Source: Chionis minor
Lineage: Eukaryota > Chordata > Aves > Charadriiformes > Chionididae
Direction of reading: 5' to 3'
Length of the DNA: 64,000 nt
Assembly: GCA_013398295.1 (NCBI GenBank)
Contig: VZSF01000873.1
Location: 1,525,591-1,589,590 of the forward strand
The translations under genes and the position numbers were made by a program. Of this stretch, positions 61,166-64,000 are shown piece after piece. Each line of letters starts with the position of its first letter. Positions within the stretch are counted from its first letter, which is position 1. Under the pieces are notes generated by a model. The model did not search any database and was not told the DNA's origin. It worked only from the letters and a program-made list of their open reading frames with translations.

Positions 61166-63169
61166 CTCATGAACTCATTTCTATTATGAAATACAACAGC
61201 ATTTACCATTACATTAACAGGATGAAAATCACAAGGACAACAATAACTCTCAGATAACCATAGGCTGAAGTCAGATAGATAGTTCTTGAAACATGGAAAC
61301 AACCATTTGCATTATTATGTCCACTTCTCCCTCCTCTCAAAAACACCAAGTTCAGGAAACTGTCAGAAGACCTACGAAGCTACCCTGGCATTGATCTTTT
61401 CAGATACAGTGGCTGAAAAATTCTCCTCTGAGTGCATTGTTTCATCTGCTTTTAGGTATAAATGTAAAACAATGAAGTAGAGAAAAGAACAGCTCTAAAG
61501 GAAAGTAGCTGTAATAATTTATATATGCTAATTTCTGAAATCAGTGATAGCTCATTTGTGCTTGCAGGATAAATACTAAAACTGCATACAGCCTGGTTGA
61601 ACAGCTCTTTCTTCCATAGCACAAACAGGTAAAATGGGATCACTGCAGGTGTAAAGAGGAATAGCAAAGACTCGTAACTAGGTGATCTTCATTTCTGGCT
61701 ATGATATTAATGTGGTTACTGATCACGTCCTTTCTGGTGTACATACTTCAGAAAGGACACTGAAAAAGACAGAGGAGGTTCAGCAAGAAACCTTAATTTT
61801 AATTACAGAAAATGTATCTTGAAGCAAGAAACCGGGGTTTTCGTACATTTTCAAGATGATCAGAGCTGATCTGAGACCTGACTAGTCTGTTGGTATGTGT
61901 ACATGGGATGTAAATGTTGGATATTAGCAGATACTGCAATCTACAGAAAAATAGAACAGCGAGTTCTGTGAGTGAAAACTAAAATTAAAATACTGGAACT
62001 AAGATACAGCATCAGGCATGGATTTTCTGGGCCTTACAAGTATCACTGCTAGCCTCCATCTCCTACTCCCCATGACAGTGCTGACCTTTTGCATTCACAG
62101 TGCAGCGCAGTGGCTTATTTCTTTCTTCTCAGCATCACATGCCTGCCATGAGGGCAAAGAGAAGACACGGTGCCAGGCACAGACAGAAGGCATTTGTTTT
62201 TTCTCCATTCTCAATCCTCTGCTACAGGCATGCCACTTTCACAGGACCCATTCTCATCAGTACTCTCTGCTCCTGAACAAAATGTTAATTTATTACTGAA
62301 CAGTAAACGATGGGAGATTTGGCTATCTGTCAGAAGGATAAATTTTAGTAGTTCTGTTATATTGTTGAATCCAGTGGAGCAACCACCAAGTGAATGGCCT
62401 TTGTCATGCAGATGAGATTAATTACAAAGGGTCCTGTTTCACCTGAATATTTCTGCAGGGAAATAACGCACAGTGGCAAGACTCTCCTGGGACATCACCT
62501 GGAGTTCTGAAGCCTCGAGGCTTCCTGAAAAATGGATTCAAGGCCTTTAAACCCAGACATTCAAAACTGCAAGAACTCAAATGCCCTGCCTGCTGTGTAA
62601 AGCCCAGGCCTCGCGCTTGGGCATATTGAATTATCTGGGAAACTCGGGCAAAGATGTGTAAAAGAGCTCTGCTGGCAGCAGGGTGTTCACCGGACGCGTG
62701 TGACTTTCAGATAAAGAAGAAAGCACTACCTCATCCTGCAGTGTGTGTGAGGAAGGCAGGCCAGCCATGGTCCCCCCTGTGCTGCAGTTTCCAGTCACTG
62801 ACAAGGCTTCGCTCATGCATCTTCCAAAGAAGTCCAAATCTTACAACCTACTGACCTCATAATTAAAGACTTTAAGGCTCAAAGCTCCTGCGAAAGTCAT
62901 CTCACATGACGTCTCATAACCCTGTATCAATCCCATTCCAACAGATGTAGATGGACCCAGCGTGGGTAATTCTGTTTCTATGGGGGTTTTGCGACTGCGT
63001 GTTAAGCAGTGGCTAGCCATTGAAAATGCATCATATGAAGTCACAAATCAGGCTCCTCTACGCTATGGAGAGCAAAAAAAAAGCAAGCTCCCTGTTGCTC
63101 CTCTACATGTATTAAAATAGGAAGTTACTGTGCAGAGGCAGCTCCAGGTGGCTGGTGCTGTGACTGCTC
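61166..63169. other. Intergenic DNA before the right-hand CpG island
   Basis: No coding exon or RNA gene is recognised, and all frames are short and without domains. An A run lies at 63075-63083. Confidence 0.5.
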
Positions 63170-63510
63170 TATGACCAACCAGCCGCGCAGTTCTCAACGT
63201 TTCGAACACCGAAAACACGCGCCAGCCCTTTTGCTCTGCAGTCAGATGGGGAACCAGCTCGGAGGGGCCCAGGAGCCGGGCAATGCTTGGTTCTACCAGA
63301 GGATGACAGGCAGGGCCGGGGGGCCAGGTTTGGCGTCAGGAGCAGAGTGCCCCCCAAAGCCGGGCTTCCACCGGCGCCCAGGGATACCAAAGGCTGGCCC
63401 TTTCTAAAGGCAGAAGCACAACCTTCCGGGCCCGGTCGCAGCCGCCCTAAAATCGCTGGGCAGGCCCGCCAGCCCCCCTCGCTCTGGCCGCCTCAGCGCC
63501 GCCGCGCCGG

Positions 63511-63542
63511 GCAGCCGTTGGTCCGCAGCCGTTGGTCCGCAA
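63511..63542. repeat. Two-copy 14-bp tandem repeat with CCAAT-like core
   Basis: GCAGCCGTTGGTCC occurs at 63511-63524 and again exactly at 63525-63538, with a partial third unit. Each copy contains TTGG (inverted CCAA), placed just upstream of a GC box. It is probably part of the promoter. Confidence 0.85.
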
Positions 63543-63551
63543 CGGCCGCGC

Positions 63552-63560
63552 GGGGCGGGG
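63552..63560 (+). promoter_or_regulatory. GC box (Sp1-type)
   Basis: GGGGCGGGG, followed directly by CGGGAGGGGG, is a consensus Sp1/KLF site about 410 bp upstream of the TATA box. Confidence 0.6.
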
Positions 63561-63964
63561 CGGGAGGGGGTAGTAGGGAGGGAGGGCGTCAGCTCAGCCC
63601 CTCGGCGGCCGCCCGGTAGCGCCCCGCTGCGCGACGAGCTCCCGCACCCGGCGGCGGACAACCCGGCGACCGCCCGCTCGGTCACATGGAGGCGCCATTT
63701 CCTCTGCCCTTGCTTTGCCCTTAAGGCGGCTATGCCGCCGGCGGCGTCCGCGCCGCGCCTCGCCTCGCCCCGCACAGGCGGCTGCGGGCGGGCGCCGCGT
63801 CCCCGTCTACCTCCTCACCCCTCCGCCACGCAGAGAGCGCCCAGCCCGGTGGCGAAGCAGGGAGGAAGGGGCAGAGGGCGGCCGGCGGCGGCTGCTCGGC
63901 TAAAAACAACCCTCTCCTAATAAAGCGATGGGGCTGCGGCCGCGGCGCCGCGCTCCCCGCGCCC

Positions 63965-63972
63965 TATAAATA
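63965..63972 (+). promoter_or_regulatory. TATA box TATAAATA
   Basis: CCCTATAAATACGC lies in otherwise extremely GC-rich DNA 30 bp from the window end. The flanking GC-rich context matches strong vertebrate TATA promoters. It predicts rightward transcription starting near 63995. A chance TATAAATA in DNA this GC-rich is unlikely. Confidence 0.65.
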
Positions 63973-64000
63973 CGCTCGGTGCGCGGCCGGCGGGCTTTGG

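Larger units (their letters stand above)
63170..64000 (+). promoter_or_regulatory. CpG island, probable promoter of the next gene (possibly GMPR)
   Basis: CpG density rises from about 63170 and is very high from 63420 to the window end. It contains a GC box (63552-63560), a repeated TTGGTCCGCA element (63511-63542), a YY1-like GCGCCATTT at 63692-63700 and a TATA box at 63965. The island runs off the edge. In human the gene after MYLIP, in the same direction, is GMPR; assigning this promoter to it rests on synteny alone. Confidence 0.75.

Overview
The window is vertebrate nuclear DNA, almost certainly from a bird. Three things point that way: 5'-truncated CR1 LINEs ending in the ATTCTATG-type terminal repeat, solo LTRs of a type common in bird genomes, and compact introns around a gene whose protein matches vertebrate MYLIP. 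No prokaryotic genes, operons or CRISPR arrays are present. Nearly all of the short open frames are chance frames in introns, intergenic DNA and GC-rich islands.

Layout. 1-8480 is AT-rich intergenic DNA with a compound GACA/GATA microsatellite (781-861) and a broken endogenous-retrovirus pol remnant on the minus strand (about 1664-2672). A CR1 3' end (8480-8749, plus) lies just before a CpG island (about 8920-9900) that is the MYLIP promoter. The island holds a 265-base assembly gap (9209-9473), which very probably hides coding exon 1. MYLIP (IDOL, a FERM-RING E3 ubiquitin ligase) then runs on the plus strand. Coding exons 2-7 are at 10333-10523, 20049-20234, 20993-21190, 21529-21693, 23335-23755 and 24126-24215. 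All introns between them are GT-AG and every phase agrees. The six exons encode 416 residues; with the expected 29-residue exon 1 the protein would be 445 residues, the length of human MYLIP as I recall it. The 3' UTR ends near a polyadenylation signal at 25485-25490. The 9.5-kb intron 2 contains a separate CpG-rich island (about 13840-14300) and a nearly perfect 59-bp inverted repeat with a 5-base loop (16869-16991).

25.5-49.6 kb is non-coding, with a few fossil amniote repeat tails and stretches that look like conserved enhancers. 49.6-61.2 kb is rich in repeats: several CR1 copies, two of them interrupted by solo LTRs (52430-52992 and 58248-58834). 63.17-64.0 kb is a second CpG island that ends in a consensus TATA box (63965-63972) pointing rightward. 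It is probably the promoter of the next gene. From human gene order (MYLIP-GMPR-ATXN1) GMPR is the likely candidate, but none of its coding sequence is in the window.

MYLIP is the only protein-coding gene that can be supported. It ubiquitinates lipoprotein receptors and myosin regulatory light chain, and in mammals it is induced by the sterol-sensing nuclear receptor LXR.
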